A stretch of DNA of 64,000 bases, taken from the NCBI GenBank assembly GCA_013215775.1, contig JABSQO010000001.1:62001-126000 (forward strand). Direction: 5' to 3'. The position numbers and the translations under genes are program-made. This stretch comes from Piscirickettsiaceae bacterium. Its GTDB lineage: Bacteria > Pseudomonadota > Gammaproteobacteria > Nitrosococcales > Methylophagaceae. Positions within the stretch are counted from its first letter, which is position 1. Every line of letters begins with the position of its first letter. Under the pieces are notes generated by a model. That model did no database searches. It saw nothing but the letters and a program-made list of their open reading frames with translations, and was not told where the DNA came from. Below are positions 37,374 to 48,042 of this stretch, piece after piece.

Positions 37374-38858
37374 TTACTGAATTCGCTTGGCTTTCTGCCC
37401 GCGCGTTAATTCACCATTAGGATAATGGCCATTTAATAATCGGAGTTGTAATAATGGGCTATTAGTAATTCGAGATTTGTCGGCCCATGCTGCGTAATTA
37501 TCCGATTTACCTATTGTCACCACTTCGACCTGTTTGGCCTTAGCCAAGCTGATTTCACTATCTTGTAATGTGTGCAGGCTAATCGCTGTATCTAAAAAGT
37601 CTTTATCAAACTGCTCAAACAATGCTTTCTCTTTAGCACTGCCAAAAAAGATATATGCTTTATCTCGCAAATAAATAACACTGATTCTAACGGGGCGATC
37701 TTTCACCTCAAATAATCCCGTATACCCTTTCAATCCATGACTATTTAATGGTCGGCCATCTTTCAAGCCACCTATCTCTAAGCGCTGCTGTATAAATTCC
37801 CTTGGCGTCAATTTACGGTTACGATCTGCCGCGCCCATTTCAATAATGGCCTTACCTTCTGCCGCAATCGCTTTCAAGCTACTTGGATTATTTTGAACTT
37901 GCCAGTTTTTAGGAAAGATTAAAGCAAACTGCAATCCTAAATGGTAAAAATTCTGACCGGACCGAATCCCTTGCTCTTCGCTATCGCCAAAGGTCATACC
38001 ATCAATATGAGTTAAATATTCAGCGCGTTTTATTAATCCTTTTGAACTACTAGCATACTGTTCTGCTAATGAGACGACTTCCTGTAAACGAGTGTCATTA
38101 TCAGGATGACTGGCAAATAAACCATGATAGCCCTTAACTTCACGGCCTTGTTTTTTTGCTTGTTCAGCGGCAAATATCTCTTGATTTTTAAGGACTCGAA
38201 TCACATCAATCATTGCCATGGGGTCATAACCTGCTCGCGCAAGATACTCAGCTCCAAGGCCATCTGATTCCAACTCATGTTCACGACCATAACCACTGAG
38301 TAATGCTCCACCAAGAATATTAAGTATATCCTGAGCACCAGCAACACGAAGTTCTGGGAAGAGTATTGAGCCAACGGCGTAACCAAGATTGGTAGCTTGG
38401 GCTGCACTTTGCTGTCGTACACCATGACGAGCCGTCACATGGCCAATTTCATGGCCTAACACTGCGGCCAATTCAGCTTCGGAATTCAAATAAGCCATCA
38501 AACCGCGGGTAATATAGATATACCCTCCTGGCAAAGCAAAAGCATTGATAACCGGAGAATCCAATACCGTGAAACGATAGATTAAATTGTCTCGATGGCT
38601 GACTATCGCTAAACGTTCACCAACCGATTGAACATAGGCTTGTAATGCTTCATCTTGATAACGTCCATATTGCTTAATGATTTTAGGGTGGTTAGTACGA
38701 CCCATCTTAAGCTCACTATCTTCACTCATCATCACAAAGTCATGACTACCTGTTACCGGATTTTGTGCACAACCTACTAAGCTTAAAAACAACAAAGCCC
38801 CTGCTAATAAGCAGAGGCTTTGTAAATGTTTGCGATGTGTACTCACTGACACAGGCAT
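37374..38858 (-). CDS. M48 family metalloprotease lipoprotein
   Basis: The 494-residue protein has a lipoprotein signal (LVGCAQNPVTG) and the zinc site GHEIGHVTARHG, with the third ligand in HELESDGLGAEYLARAGYD. This fits a periplasmic M48 peptidase of the BepA/LoiP kind, which supervises outer-membrane protein quality. The C-terminal part (about residues 300-480) is not TPR-like as in BepA but a globular domain with HGLKGYTGLFEV, so the substrate may differ. The gene is convergent with mrcA, with 9 nt between stops. Confidence 0.88.
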   Translation of the reverse strand: MPVSVSTHRKHLQSLCLLAGALLFLSLVGCAQNPVTGSHDFVMMSEDSELKMGRTNHPKIIKQYGRYQDEALQAYVQSVGERLAIVSHRDNLIYRFTVLDSPVINAFALPGGYIYITRGLMAYLNSEAELAAVLGHEIGHVTARHGVRQQSAAQATNLGYAVGSILFPELRVAGAQDILNILGGALLSGYGREHELESDGLGAEYLARAGYDPMAMIDVIRVLKNQEIFAAEQAKKQGREVKGYHGLFASHPDNDTRLQEVVSLAEQYASSSKGLIKRAEYLTHIDGMTFGDSEEQGIRSGQNFYHLGLQFALIFPKNWQVQNNPSSLKAIAAEGKAIIEMGAADRNRKLTPREFIQQRLEIGGLKDGRPLNSHGLKGYTGLFEVKDRPVRISVIYLRDKAYIFFGSAKEKALFEQFDKDFLDTAISLHTLQDSEISLAKAKQVEVVTIGKSDNYAAWADKSRITNSPLLQLRLLNGHYPNGELTRGQKAKRIQ

Positions 38859-38900
38859 GTATTTTTAATCTTTACCAGACATGAAAAGTTCTGGCGCTGA

Positions 38901-39101
38901 TTATTTTCCGTATTTCTGACGGAATTTATCAACACGTCCAGCGGTATCCAACATTTTCTGTTTACCGGTGTAAAACGGATGGCATTCTGAACATACGTCC
39001 AAAGTTAATGCCTTGCTACGTGTTGAACGAGTTTTAAATGTGTTACCGCAGCTACAGGTAACATCAATCTCGTTGTATTCTGGATGGATATCCGCTTTCA
39101 T
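38901..39101 (-). CDS. rpmE: 50S ribosomal protein L31
   Basis: This 66-residue L31 starts [12 protein letters not shown] and carries the four zinc-binding cysteines (CSCG and [13 protein letters not shown]), so it is the zinc-containing C+ form. It is preceded by a clear promoter and a leader of about 65 nt. Confidence 0.97.
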   Translation of the reverse strand: MKADIHPEYNEIDVTCSCGNTFKTRSTRSKALTLDVCSECHPFYTGKQKMLDTAGRVDKFRQKYGK

Positions 39102-39172
39102 ATCTATACTCGTTAATTATGTTGGCTAAATCGTCACCCTAAAATTCTAATCAGGGCCCTTAGAGCCGGACA

Positions 39173-39201
39173 ATTCTACTGATCAAACCTTATGACAGCA
39201 A
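39173..39201 (-). promoter_or_regulatory. Sigma70 promoter of rpmE
   Basis: On the minus strand TTGCTG (39196-39201), a 17-nt spacer and TAGAAT (39173-39178) form a near-consensus promoter directed at rpmE, about 70 nt from its start codon. Confidence 0.75.
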
Positions 39202-39239
39202 GTTTTTTATTTAGTTTCGGTTCAATTATCTTAGTCACT

Positions 39240-39812
39240 CTATTTCTCTGCAACCAATATTGCTTGGTTTCGTAAGCCTTTGCTATGGTTTCCCAGCAAT
39301 GCTTCTTCACGATAAACTCGCATTTTCATCGATGAAAACAGCTGTAATAACTCATTATCACTCAATAAATATTCTGGATTTTTAGGCCCGATCTGCTCCG
39401 TTTTTTGCTGACAATAAGTCTGGTAAAACAATAGTCCGCCCGGCTTTATCGCTGCTAACAACGCGGGGCATAATGCTCGGTCTAAGAAAAAACTCACCAC
39501 CAATACATCAATACTATTGGGAATAGGTGGATTATTAACCACATCTTGCACTTCCGCTTTCACTGTCACGCCACTGACGTTAGCGGCATGTTTCAGCTGA
39601 TCAATTGCAACAGCAGAAACATCCCATGCTTGCACATCAAGTCCAGCCTTGGCCAAAAACAATGCATTGCCTCCTTGCCCACAAGCTAGATCCAAGGCGC
39701 TACCTTGCATTGGTAATAAATGACTATTTTGCTGTAATACTAAGGATGCAGTCGGAAAACCCTTTTCACGCTGACGGTATATTGCATCCCATTTCTGTTG
39801 ACTTGACTGCAT
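39240..39812 (-). CDS. SAM-dependent methyltransferase, TehB-like
   Basis: This 190-residue class I methyltransferase has motif I in ALDLACGQGGNALFLAKAG, an acidic turn at VQAWDVSAVAI and a later KPGGLLFYQTY. It resembles short TehB-type or thiopurine/tellurite methyltransferases, but the substrate cannot be told. It is 13 nt downstream of trkH on the same strand and probably the last gene of that operon. Confidence 0.8.
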   Translation of the reverse strand: MQSSQQKWDAIYRQREKGFPTASLVLQQNSHLLPMQGSALDLACGQGGNALFLAKAGLDVQAWDVSAVAIDQLKHAANVSGVTVKAEVQDVVNNPPIPNSIDVLVVSFFLDRALCPALLAAIKPGGLLFYQTYCQQKTEQIGPKNPEYLLSDNELLQLFSSMKMRVYREEALLGNHSKGLRNQAILVAEK

Positions 39813-39825
39813 TAAAGGAAACTTT

Positions 39826-41277
39826 CTAGCGCCTCCAAAATGCAGGCGTCAGCACAACCAGTAAGGTAAATATTTCCAGACGACCTAATAACATTGCCAC
39901 ACAGAGCACCCATTTAGAAGGTGAATTTATCTCACCATAATTAGCACCAACCTCACCTAGGCCTGGCCCTAAGTTATTCAAACATGCCGTCACAGCCGAG
40001 AATGAGGTCACGATATCTAACCCACTTGCCATTAGAAGCAAATGCATAATACTGAAACAAAATACATATAAAGCAAAGAAACCCCATACCGCTCCGATCA
40101 CCTTCGACGATAAGGCTTTATTGTTAATTTTGATGGCGATTATCGCATTCGGATGAATGAGCCGTAATACTTCACGATAACCCTGTTTAAATAACAGCAT
40201 CACTCGAACAACTTTTATACCACCACCCGTCGAGCCCGCACAGCCACCAATATAACTTGTCATTAATAACAAAATTGGCAAAAAACCTGGCCACAAAGAG
40301 TAATCGGTCGTGGTAAACCCAGCTGTCGTCCCTATTGATACCGCCTGAAAAACACCTTGATGTATTGCTGTCCATGGACTTTCAAAAGTGTGCATGAAAT
40401 ACAAATAAACGGAAGTAATCACTGAAATAATGGCAAGAATTCCCAGATAAGTTCGCAACTCTGAATCTGCCCAGTAATGACGAATCGAACGATGTCGCCA
40501 ACCTAAAAAATGTAACGCAAAATTCATACCTGCAAGTAGCATAAAAACCACGGTAACCATTTCAATTGTAGCGCTATTAAAAAATCCTATACTCGCATCA
40601 TGCGTTGAAAACCCGCCAATTGCCACTGTCGAAAAGCTATGTCCAATCGCATCAAACCATGTCATGCCCGCCCAACGAAAAGCGATGGCACAAGAGATCG
40701 TAAGGGTTAAATAAATATACCAAAGCGCTTTGGCTGTCTCGGTAATACGAGGCGTCAGTTTTGAGTCCTTCATTGGTCCTGGTGTTTCAGCACGATAGAG
40801 TTGCATGCCACCGACACCTAATAGGGGTAGAATTGCAACAGCTAATACCACAATACCCATGCCGCCCAACCACTGCAAAAACTGCCGGTAAAATAATATT
40901 GATTCGGGCAGGTCATCGAGCCCGGTCAGCACCGTCGCCCCAGTCGTCGTCAGCCCTGACATTGATTCAAATACCGCATCAGTAAATGACATGGCAGGTT
41001 CTTCAGCCATAAAGAATGGCACGGCTCCAGAAAGCCCCAATGTCACCCAAAACATCACCACGACCAAGAAACCGTCACGGATCTTTAATTCTTTACGATG
41101 TTTTCGTACTGGAAACCAAAAAACCAATCCAGCAACAAGTAATAAGGCAAACGCATCAATGAAAGCTTGTATGGCACCATCTTGATACAACCAGGACACC
41201 AAGATCGGCGGCAACATCGTCAAGCTAAACATGCCCAACAAAATGCCCAATATGCGTTGTATAGTCAGAAACTGCAT
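39826..41277 (-). CDS. trkH: Trk potassium uptake membrane subunit TrkH
   Basis: This 483-residue potassium translocating subunit has the repeated pore-loop segments of the Trk/Ktr family: SGLTTTGATVL, FSTVAIGGFSTHD, SIGTTAGFTTTDY and ACLNNLGPGLGEVG. It works with a cytoplasmic TrkA, which is not in the window. Its start overlaps the lnt stop by one base. Confidence 0.94.
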   Translation of the reverse strand: MQFLTIQRILGILLGMFSLTMLPPILVSWLYQDGAIQAFIDAFALLLVAGLVFWFPVRKHRKELKIRDGFLVVVMFWVTLGLSGAVPFFMAEEPAMSFTDAVFESMSGLTTTGATVLTGLDDLPESILFYRQFLQWLGGMGIVVLAVAILPLLGVGGMQLYRAETPGPMKDSKLTPRITETAKALWYIYLTLTISCAIAFRWAGMTWFDAIGHSFSTVAIGGFSTHDASIGFFNSATIEMVTVVFMLLAGMNFALHFLGWRHRSIRHYWADSELRTYLGILAIISVITSVYLYFMHTFESPWTAIHQGVFQAVSIGTTAGFTTTDYSLWPGFLPILLLMTSYIGGCAGSTGGGIKVVRVMLLFKQGYREVLRLIHPNAIIAIKINNKALSSKVIGAVWGFFALYVFCFSIMHLLLMASGLDIVTSFSAVTACLNNLGPGLGEVGANYGEINSPSKWVLCVAMLLGRLEIFTLLVVLTPAFWRR

Positions 41278-42782
41278 TAGTCCATCTGCCTGATAAAATC
41301 AATTCGACGATAATACGCCCACACCACCAACATGAACAGCGACAATATCCACAAAGGCCCCTGTCCCCATCTCACATAAGGTGTCATACCTCGCCTTGGT
41401 TGAATCTGACCTGTCAGCACCTCTTCCTCAAACTGAGCGGTTGTAGACATTAATTTTCCCTGATAATCAATCAAGGCCGAGATGCCATTTGTTGTTGATC
41501 GAATGATCGGCCGACCGGTTTCCAATGCTCTACTTTGGGAAATTTGCAAATGTTGGTGCGGCGCAAAAGAATCGCCATACCACGCATTATTTGTTGCATT
41601 GATCAGTAATGTCGCTTCTGGAACCGTGTGTAATATTTCGGTCGAAAAAACATCTTCATAACAAATTGATATCCCAACTTTTTGCCCAGCAACCTGTAAC
41701 AGTGGTTGCCGTTCTGGGCCTGATTGAAAATCTGACATGGGCAAATCGAAAAAGGCTATTAAGCCTCTTAGCCATCCAAATGGCACATAATCACCAAATG
41801 GAACCAACTGAGTTTTATGATAAAAACCTTCTTGGGAGCCCAAACTCAACATGCTATTAAAATAATCGCCGGATGAAATATCTTTCACAGGTAAACCCAA
41901 CAAAATATCCGTTTGATTCGCTCGTGCTTGTTCTGCCAGCGGGTCAAGATAAAGCTCTTTCACCTGATGATGAAATACGGTCACCGCATTTTCTGGCCAA
42001 ACAATTAAATCACTATCCCAGTGCTGCTCTGTTCTGGCCTGATACAGTGCTAAGGTTTTAAAGAGCTGTTCTGGATTCCATTTAATCTGCTGTGGAATAT
42101 TACCTTGAATTAGGCTAACTTTGATTTCAGCGCCATTTTTTTCAGTCCATGATGCTGACTTAAGCGCAAAACCACCCGCCCAGATAGCAACGATCAAAAT
42201 TATCGGCCACGCTTTCCTCAACTGCCAACTGACGACTAATAAGCCCGCTGAAAATGCAGTCAACAAAGACACGCCTAACACCCCAATAATAGCGATATAG
42301 CCACTTAATGGCCCATCAATTTGACCTACACCTAGATCCAGCCATGGAAAACCGGTTAAAAACCATCCTTTAAACCACTCAAACAACAGCCACGTAATGG
42401 GTAGCACTAAAAAGTAGTCAACCGTGGAAAATAGCCTGCCTGTTAATTTTTTAACGATCCAGCCAGCAGCTGCAAGATATAACGCCAAAAAGCTGACAAA
42501 TAAGCTTGTTAGGAATACTGCCAATGGTATGCCTGCATTGCCAAAGTCATGGATTGCAACATAAACCCACGACACACCCACGCCAAAAAATCCTAGACCG
42601 AATAAGAAGCCTCTTAGAGCTGCCTGTTTAGGACTTGTGTCTTGCCATGAAATAAACAACAAGGCCAAGCTGATTACCGCGATAGGGTAATAATGAAAAG
42701 GCGAAAAAGACAGTGGCAATAATAATCCGGCTAGCACAGCAACGATATGGCCATGCCACTCTTGTTTAACCATGGATAACAT
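41277..42782 (-). CDS. lnt: Apolipoprotein N-acyltransferase
   Basis: Lnt adds the third acyl chain to the N-terminal cysteine of lipoproteins. The 501-residue protein has about seven membrane helices followed by a periplasmic nitrilase domain with the catalytic triad glutamate (IVWPENAV), lysine (YHKTQLVPFGDYVPF) and cysteine (VGISICYEDVF). It follows corC with a one-base overlap, as in many gammaproteobacteria. Confidence 0.96.
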   Translation of the reverse strand: MLSMVKQEWHGHIVAVLAGLLLPLSFSPFHYYPIAVISLALLFISWQDTSPKQAALRGFLFGLGFFGVGVSWVYVAIHDFGNAGIPLAVFLTSLFVSFLALYLAAAGWIVKKLTGRLFSTVDYFLVLPITWLLFEWFKGWFLTGFPWLDLGVGQIDGPLSGYIAIIGVLGVSLLTAFSAGLLVVSWQLRKAWPIILIVAIWAGGFALKSASWTEKNGAEIKVSLIQGNIPQQIKWNPEQLFKTLALYQARTEQHWDSDLIVWPENAVTVFHHQVKELYLDPLAEQARANQTDILLGLPVKDISSGDYFNSMLSLGSQEGFYHKTQLVPFGDYVPFGWLRGLIAFFDLPMSDFQSGPERQPLLQVAGQKVGISICYEDVFSTEILHTVPEATLLINATNNAWYGDSFAPHQHLQISQSRALETGRPIIRSTTNGISALIDYQGKLMSTTAQFEEEVLTGQIQPRRGMTPYVRWGQGPLWILSLFMLVVWAYYRRIDFIRQMD

Positions 42783-43645
42783 TACTCAGATGCAGAATTC
42801 TGCTCAGTTTCCAAAAGGATATTCATTTCAAATAAATGCACACGACGATTATCAGCTCTAATCACGGTAAATTGATATTGTCCAACTGTTATTTGTTCAT
42901 CACGTTCAGGCAAATGACCAAATTGGTTCACAACATAACCTCCAACCGTATCAAAATCCTCATCACTCCAATCAGTATCAAAGTATTCATTAAAGTCTTC
43001 AACCGTTGTTAATGCTTTTACCGTATAGCTGGAATCATTACGTTTTAAAATCGGCGCATCGTCATCAATATCGTGCTCATCATCAATCTCGCCAACGATT
43101 TGTTCAAGCACATTTTCAATGGTCACCATACCTGCCACACCACCATACTCATCGACAACAATTGCCATATGATTTCGACGTGCTCGAAATTCACGTAATA
43201 ATACATTGAGTCGCTTACTCTCAGGAATAAATACTGCTGGCCGCATGATGTCTCTTAAATCAAAATCAAATTTTCCAGCAGCGATGACGGCCGATAACAC
43301 ATCTTTAGCTAATAAAATCCCAATCACATCATCACGGTCATCATCAATAACAGGAAAACGTGAATGTGCCGTTTCGGTAATGAGTTTCAATGTATCTTCT
43401 ACTGATGCATCACGCGACACCATTGCCACTTGTGAACGCGGAATCATTACATCCCGCGCTTGCATGCGTGACACACTGAGAGCGCCTTCAACTATTGATA
43501 ATGCCTCAGCATCTAGAATATGACGTTGCGATGCAGAACGAATAAGCTCGATAAGTTGTGTCTGATCTTTAGGTTCCAAAAATAATTTTCTCAGGCGTTT
43601 CACCCAAGAAGACTTTTGAGGCTGACTCGGTCGCCCTTCACTCAT
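42782..43645 (-). CDS. corC: CorC/HlyC family CBS-domain protein
   Basis: The 287-residue soluble protein has paired CBS domains (VMIPRSQVAMVSRDA and DIMRPAVFIPESKRLNVLL), the NHMAIVVDEYGGVAGMVTIENVLEQIVGEI signature and a C-terminal transporter-associated domain. It is linked to magnesium and cobalt efflux in enterics. It overlaps ybeY by four bases. Confidence 0.93.
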   Translation of the reverse strand: MSEGRPSQPQKSSWVKRLRKLFLEPKDQTQLIELIRSASQRHILDAEALSIVEGALSVSRMQARDVMIPRSQVAMVSRDASVEDTLKLITETAHSRFPVIDDDRDDVIGILLAKDVLSAVIAAGKFDFDLRDIMRPAVFIPESKRLNVLLREFRARRNHMAIVVDEYGGVAGMVTIENVLEQIVGEIDDEHDIDDDAPILKRNDSSYTVKALTTVEDFNEYFDTDWSDEDFDTVGGYVVNQFGHLPERDEQITVGQYQFTVIRADNRRVHLFEMNILLETEQNSASE

Positions 43646-44106
43646 TTATCATCACCTTGATCCTGATAAGGATCTTCGATCGCTAATGATTGCAAAATAC
43701 TTACTTCCTTTGATTCCATTGCTTGCGCTTCACCATCTTCAATATGATCATAGCCTAATAAATGCAGACAACCATGCACCGTCAGATGTGCCCAATGATG
43801 GTCAACAGGCTTATTCTGCTCTAAAGCTTCTCGATTTACCACTGGCACACAAATAATCAAATCACCTAATAATTTTGGCTCCATAGGTACAGGAGAATCA
43901 AAAGGAAAGGACAACACATTAGTCGGGCCAGATTTACCTCGATATGTCGAATTGAGTTCGGTACTTTCTGCTTCATCCACAAGACGAATACTCAACTCAC
44001 AATCTTGTGTCACTTCTTGCAATGCAGATGTTGCCCACTGTTGAAATTTCTCAGCTTCAGGAACGTCACCTTCATAGGCAATTTGTAAATCAATGACCAC
44101 TGTCAT
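43642..44106 (-). CDS. ybeY: Endoribonuclease YbeY
   Basis: This 154-residue single-strand endoribonuclease acts in 16S rRNA 3' maturation and ribosome quality control. The metal site is HLTVHGCLHLLGYDHIED (H-x3-H-x5-H), and GPTNVLSFPFD is conserved. It is coupled to phoH and corC by four-base overlaps. Confidence 0.96.
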   Translation of the reverse strand: MTVVIDLQIAYEGDVPEAEKFQQWATSALQEVTQDCELSIRLVDEAESTELNSTYRGKSGPTNVLSFPFDSPVPMEPKLLGDLIICVPVVNREALEQNKPVDHHWAHLTVHGCLHLLGYDHIEDGEAQAMESKEVSILQSLAIEDPYQDQGDDK

Positions 44107-45080
44107 GTGTTCGACTGCTCAGCCTTTTCATAAGCAAGAATTACTTTTTGTACTAAGGAATGACGTACTACATCTTTCGCTTGAAAAAATGTAAAACTGA
44201 TACCTTCAACACCTTTCAATACCTCAATAGCATGACGCAAACCTGATTTTTGTGACTTGGGCAAATCAATCTGAGTAATATCGCCGGTAATCACTGCCGT
44301 TGAGTTATAACCCAACCGCGTTAAAAACATTTTCATTTGTTCGGTAGTCGTATTTTGAGCTTCATCTAGAATAATGAATGATTCATTCAAAGTTCGTCCA
44401 CGCATATAGGCTAAGGGTGCGACTTCAATCACATTGCGTTCGATTAGCTTTGCCACCCTCTCAAAGCCTAACATTTCATACAATGCATCATACAAAGGTC
44501 GCAAATAAGGATCGACTTTTTGAGTCAAATCACCCGGTAAAAAACCTAATTTTTCACCTGCTTCAACAGCAGGACGAACCAATATAATTCGGCGAGCAAA
44601 ATCACGCTCTAAAGCCTCAACGGCACACGCCACTGCAAGATATGTTTTACCTGTTCCTGCAGGACCCACCCCAAAACTAATATCGTGAGTCATTACCTGT
44701 TTTAAGTAAGCTTGCTGATTCTCACCACGCGCTTTCACTAAGCCACGTTTAGTCTTAATCACTATCTCTGCCAGCTCTTCTTGGGCTTTTATATCGGCAC
44801 CACCACGCTGTCTAATCGCAAGATGCACTTGTTCAGGGACCAAGATAGTCTGTGACGTATCCGCATACAGTTCATGCACTGTCTGTTGCACATCCGCTAA
44901 CACGTCTGCTTTACCAATGATCTGGAACTTACCACCACGATTATTGATTTCAACACCAAAACCTCGCTCCATCATCCGTAGATGTTCATCAAGATGACCG
45001 CAAAGATTGGCAAGCCGGGCATTATCTAAAGGGCTTAATTCAAAACTAACACTGTCTGCTGTAGGAGAAGTCGCTGTCAC
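44103..45080 (-). CDS. ybeZ: PhoH-like ATPase YbeZ
   Basis: This 325-residue PhoH-family ATPase has Walker A in GVGPAGTGKTYLAV and Walker B in FIILDEAQNTT, preceded by an N-terminal KH-like region. It partners with YbeY in RNA metabolism. Despite the name, no Pho box is seen here. It follows miaB by 21 nt. Confidence 0.95.
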   Translation of the reverse strand: MTATSPTADSVSFELSPLDNARLANLCGHLDEHLRMMERGFGVEINNRGGKFQIIGKADVLADVQQTVHELYADTSQTILVPEQVHLAIRQRGGADIKAQEELAEIVIKTKRGLVKARGENQQAYLKQVMTHDISFGVGPAGTGKTYLAVACAVEALERDFARRIILVRPAVEAGEKLGFLPGDLTQKVDPYLRPLYDALYEMLGFERVAKLIERNVIEVAPLAYMRGRTLNESFIILDEAQNTTTEQMKMFLTRLGYNSTAVITGDITQIDLPKSQKSGLRHAIEVLKGVEGISFTFFQAKDVVRHSLVQKVILAYEKAEQSNT

Positions 45081-45101
45081 TAAAAAATATTCCTGACTGA
45101 T

Positions 45102-46442
45102 TTAACTAACAATTGTATCGGCCAATAATTCGCCACGCAAAGAATTACTATAAGCCTCTGTGATATTTACATCTACAAATTTACCCATCAATTCTTTGCC
45201 GCCAATAAACACCACTGATCGATTATTTTCTGTCCGCCCAACCATCTCAGTATCATTACGCTGTCCTATACGCTCAACTAAAATACGCTGTGTTGACCCC
45301 AACATAGCCTGACTATGACTCGCTTCCAACTCAAGTAAACGCCGTTGGACAGTTTGTAGACGCTGTTTTTTAACCTCATCGGGTACGGAATCAATAAAAG
45401 CGGATGCAGGCGTACCGGGACGAGCGCTATATATAAAGCTAAATGAATGATCAAATTCAATGTCATTAATCACATCCATTGTCGCTTGAAAATCGGCATC
45501 ACTTTCATCGGGGAAACCAATGATGAAGTCACTCGACATACTCAAATTAGGGCGCACTTCTTTTAATCGACGAATTTTTGCCTTGTATTCAAGCGCCGTA
45601 TGACCACGCTTCATCATCGCTAAAATACGGTCTGAACCCGATTGAATAGGCAAATGTAAATGATCAACTAATTCTGGTATTTCAGCATAAGCATCAATTA
45701 AGCTGTCCGAAAATTCGACCGGATGAGATGTCGTGAAACGAATGCGGTCAATCCCATCAATGGCAGCAACATAGTAAATTAATAATGCTAAATCTGCTGT
45801 TTCATCGCCTTCCAATTCGCCTTGAAAAGCATTTACATTTTGGCCTAGTAAATTCACCTCACGCACACCTTGCACTGCAAGACCACGAATTTCAGTCAAT
45901 ATTTTATCGACTGGCCGACTGACTTCTTCACCTCGGGTGTATGGCACCACGCAGAAAGTACAGTATTTACTGCAACCTTCCATAATCGAGACAAATGCTG
46001 TTGGTCCATTCGCTTTTGCTTCCGGCAAATTATCGAATTTCTCAATTTCTGGGAATGAAATATCAATGCGTGGTTGATGAGTTTTTTGGACATCTGACAA
46101 CATCTCAGGCAAACGGTGTAATGTTTGTGGGCCAAAAATCAAATCAACATAGGGTGCGCGGCGACGAATGGCATCGCCTTCTTGACTAGCAACACAACCA
46201 CCGACACCAATCACTAAGTTTGGTTTATCCTCTTTCCAGCGCTTCCAACGACCAAGCTGATGAAACACTTTCTCTTGCGCTTTTTCCCGAATAGAACACG
46301 TGTTTAATAATAGTACATCTGCATCTTCAGCCACCTCAGTTATTTCCAACTGGTGAGACTCTGCGAGTACATCTGCCATTTTTGATGAGTCATACTCATT
46401 CATCTGACATCCGAAGGTTCTAATAAATAGTTTGCCGGCCAT
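45102..46442 (-). CDS. miaB: tRNA-2-methylthio-N6-dimethylallyladenosine synthase
   Basis: MiaB methylthiolates i6A37 of tRNAs. It has the N-terminal UPF0004 domain starting [19 protein letters not shown], with three cluster cysteines, the radical SAM motif [15 protein letters not shown], and a C-terminal TRAM domain. The ORF track starts at a GTG at 46469. I chose the ATG at 46442, giving [12 protein letters not shown], which matches the family N-terminus. First gene of miaB-ybeZ-ybeY-corC-lnt-trkH. Confidence 0.96.
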   Translation of the reverse strand: MAGKLFIRTFGCQMNEYDSSKMADVLAESHQLEITEVAEDADVLLLNTCSIREKAQEKVFHQLGRWKRWKEDKPNLVIGVGGCVASQEGDAIRRRAPYVDLIFGPQTLHRLPEMLSDVQKTHQPRIDISFPEIEKFDNLPEAKANGPTAFVSIMEGCSKYCTFCVVPYTRGEEVSRPVDKILTEIRGLAVQGVREVNLLGQNVNAFQGELEGDETADLALLIYYVAAIDGIDRIRFTTSHPVEFSDSLIDAYAEIPELVDHLHLPIQSGSDRILAMMKRGHTALEYKAKIRRLKEVRPNLSMSSDFIIGFPDESDADFQATMDVINDIEFDHSFSFIYSARPGTPASAFIDSVPDEVKKQRLQTVQRRLLELEASHSQAMLGSTQRILVERIGQRNDTEMVGRTENNRSVVFIGGKELMGKFVDVNITEAYSNSLRGELLADTIVS

Positions 46443-46570
46443 GAATTTAAATCGTGAAAAAGGTTGCACAGAATACTATTTTTACAGGGTAAACACAAAA
46501 CAAGTTATTGTTTTTGTTAAAAAGACCATGTTAAATTGTCCTCTTCTAACATCAATGAAAGGATTCAAAG

Positions 46571-47245
46571 ATGGCAATAAAAGACTGGCCTGTCGACGAA
46601 CGTCCTAGAGAAAAACTCCTACATCATGGTGCATCGATCTTATCTGATGCCGAATTGCTCGCTATCTTTTTACGAACCGGTGTCATTGGCCTATCTGCCG
46701 TTGATCTTGCTCGACAGCTCTTGGCCCACTTTGGCAGTCTTCGTGCGCTACTTGAAGCGAACCAAAAACAGTTCTGCCAACAATATGGCCTGGGGCCAGC
46801 TAAATACGTGCAACTACAAGCAGTGATGGAAATGAGTCGTCGACATTTTGAATCCACCCTATCTCGTGGAGATGTACTCATTGATGTAGACACTACAAAA
46901 CGATATATCCAACAACGTTTGCGTGCCTACCCACATGAAGTATTCGCTTGTTTATTTCTCGATAACAAACATCGCATGATCGCCTTTGAAGAACTGTTTC
47001 GAGGTACGATAGACGGTGCCAGTGTTTATCCTCGCGAAGTCGTCAAACAAGCAATACATCATAATGCTGCCGCGGTCATTTTTGCCCATAACCACCCTTC
47101 TGGCATTGCTGAACCCAGTCAGGCTGATCACAATATTACTCAACGACTTAAATCAGCACTTGAACTGGTTGATATTCGCGTATTAGATCATATTATTATT
47201 GGTGATGGAGAAATTATCTCGTTTGCAGAAATAGGTCAACTATAA
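46571..47245 (+). CDS. radC: RadC family JAB-domain protein
   Basis: This 224-residue RadC (YicR-type) has an N-terminal helix-hairpin-helix region (about 30-90, [10 protein letters not shown]) and a C-terminal JAB/MPN metalloprotease-like domain with the zinc motif [16 protein letters not shown]. The historical role in DNA repair is doubtful and the true substrate is unknown. An AAAGGA ribosome-binding site precedes the start. It is convergent with the cytochrome b gene, 4 nt apart. Confidence 0.94.
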   Translation: MAIKDWPVDERPREKLLHHGASILSDAELLAIFLRTGVIGLSAVDLARQLLAHFGSLRALLEANQKQFCQQYGLGPAKYVQLQAVMEMSRRHFESTLSRGDVLIDVDTTKRYIQQRLRAYPHEVFACLFLDNKHRMIAFEELFRGTIDGASVYPREVVKQAIHHNAAAVIFAHNHPSGIAEPSQADHNITQRLKSALELVDIRVLDHIIIGDGEIISFAEIGQL

Positions 47246-47249
47246 GCGC

Positions 47250-47984
47250 TCAATCCATATCAAATGGTTTCTCAGAAAATACCTTTTTACCAGTAAACAT
47301 GGCAGAGACCAAACCATTCCGATCTCGTAACTCTGCGACAACAACGGCTAATAAATGCAACAACACTGCAGCTAATAATACAAAGAAAGTATAGTAATGC
47401 GTCGTAATAAACGGCTTTCTGAAATCTCGCATATCCTTATACGCCACTTCATCTATACCTTCTTTTGAATAAGGTTTTACTAAATCTACACTAGATTGAT
47501 TTATTGCCACCCATTCCTTAATCGTATTACCAAATGGCGGCATATAAACATCGGTACCCGCCAAAACCAAGCCTGTTATTGCTTGCATACTCAACAATAA
47601 AAACAGTAATCCCACCATTAATCGTGCAATTGGATTATGCCCTAGAAAGCCTACTGGCTTACCTGCTTTCATCCCCTTTATCATTGCTGATAATTGTGTT
47701 TTATATTCTGTTCCAAACGGTAATATTGCACTCCATCGTGCATAACGACTGCCGATAAAGCCCCATACGATACGCCAGCTTAAATTTATGAAGAACACGT
47801 AACCGATATAAACATGAATGGTTTTAAGTAGAATCTTGCCATCCGTTGTTACACCTAAACCTTTAGCATTAAGGATCACCGTACCGATAGCAATCAAACC
47901 TAAAACACACAGTACATTTACCCAATGGAAAATACGTACTGTTTTATCCCATACAGGATAATTCGTTAGTTGCTGTTCTGTCAT
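47250..47984 (-). CDS. Cytochrome b561-type membrane protein
   Basis: The 244-residue protein starts with VWDKTVRIFHWVNVLCVLGLIAIG, the hallmark of di-haem cytochrome b subunits of the hydrogenase b-type/COG3658 group. Likely haem-ligand histidines lie in FHWVN, TIHVYIGY and the late THYYTFFVLLAAVLLHLLAV. It has four or five membrane helices. Such proteins pass electrons between the quinone pool and soluble or periplasmic partners, often c-type cytochromes. No partner gene is adjacent. Confidence 0.8.
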   Translation of the reverse strand: MTEQQLTNYPVWDKTVRIFHWVNVLCVLGLIAIGTVILNAKGLGVTTDGKILLKTIHVYIGYVFFINLSWRIVWGFIGSRYARWSAILPFGTEYKTQLSAMIKGMKAGKPVGFLGHNPIARLMVGLLFLLLSMQAITGLVLAGTDVYMPPFGNTIKEWVAINQSSVDLVKPYSKEGIDEVAYKDMRDFRKPFITTHYYTFFVLLAAVLLHLLAVVVAELRDRNGLVSAMFTGKKVFSEKPFDMD

Positions 47985-48042
47985 GTCATGTGCCCTAATT
48001 GTTATTTATTGAACATTAAACAGTAGTTTTCTTATCAAACTA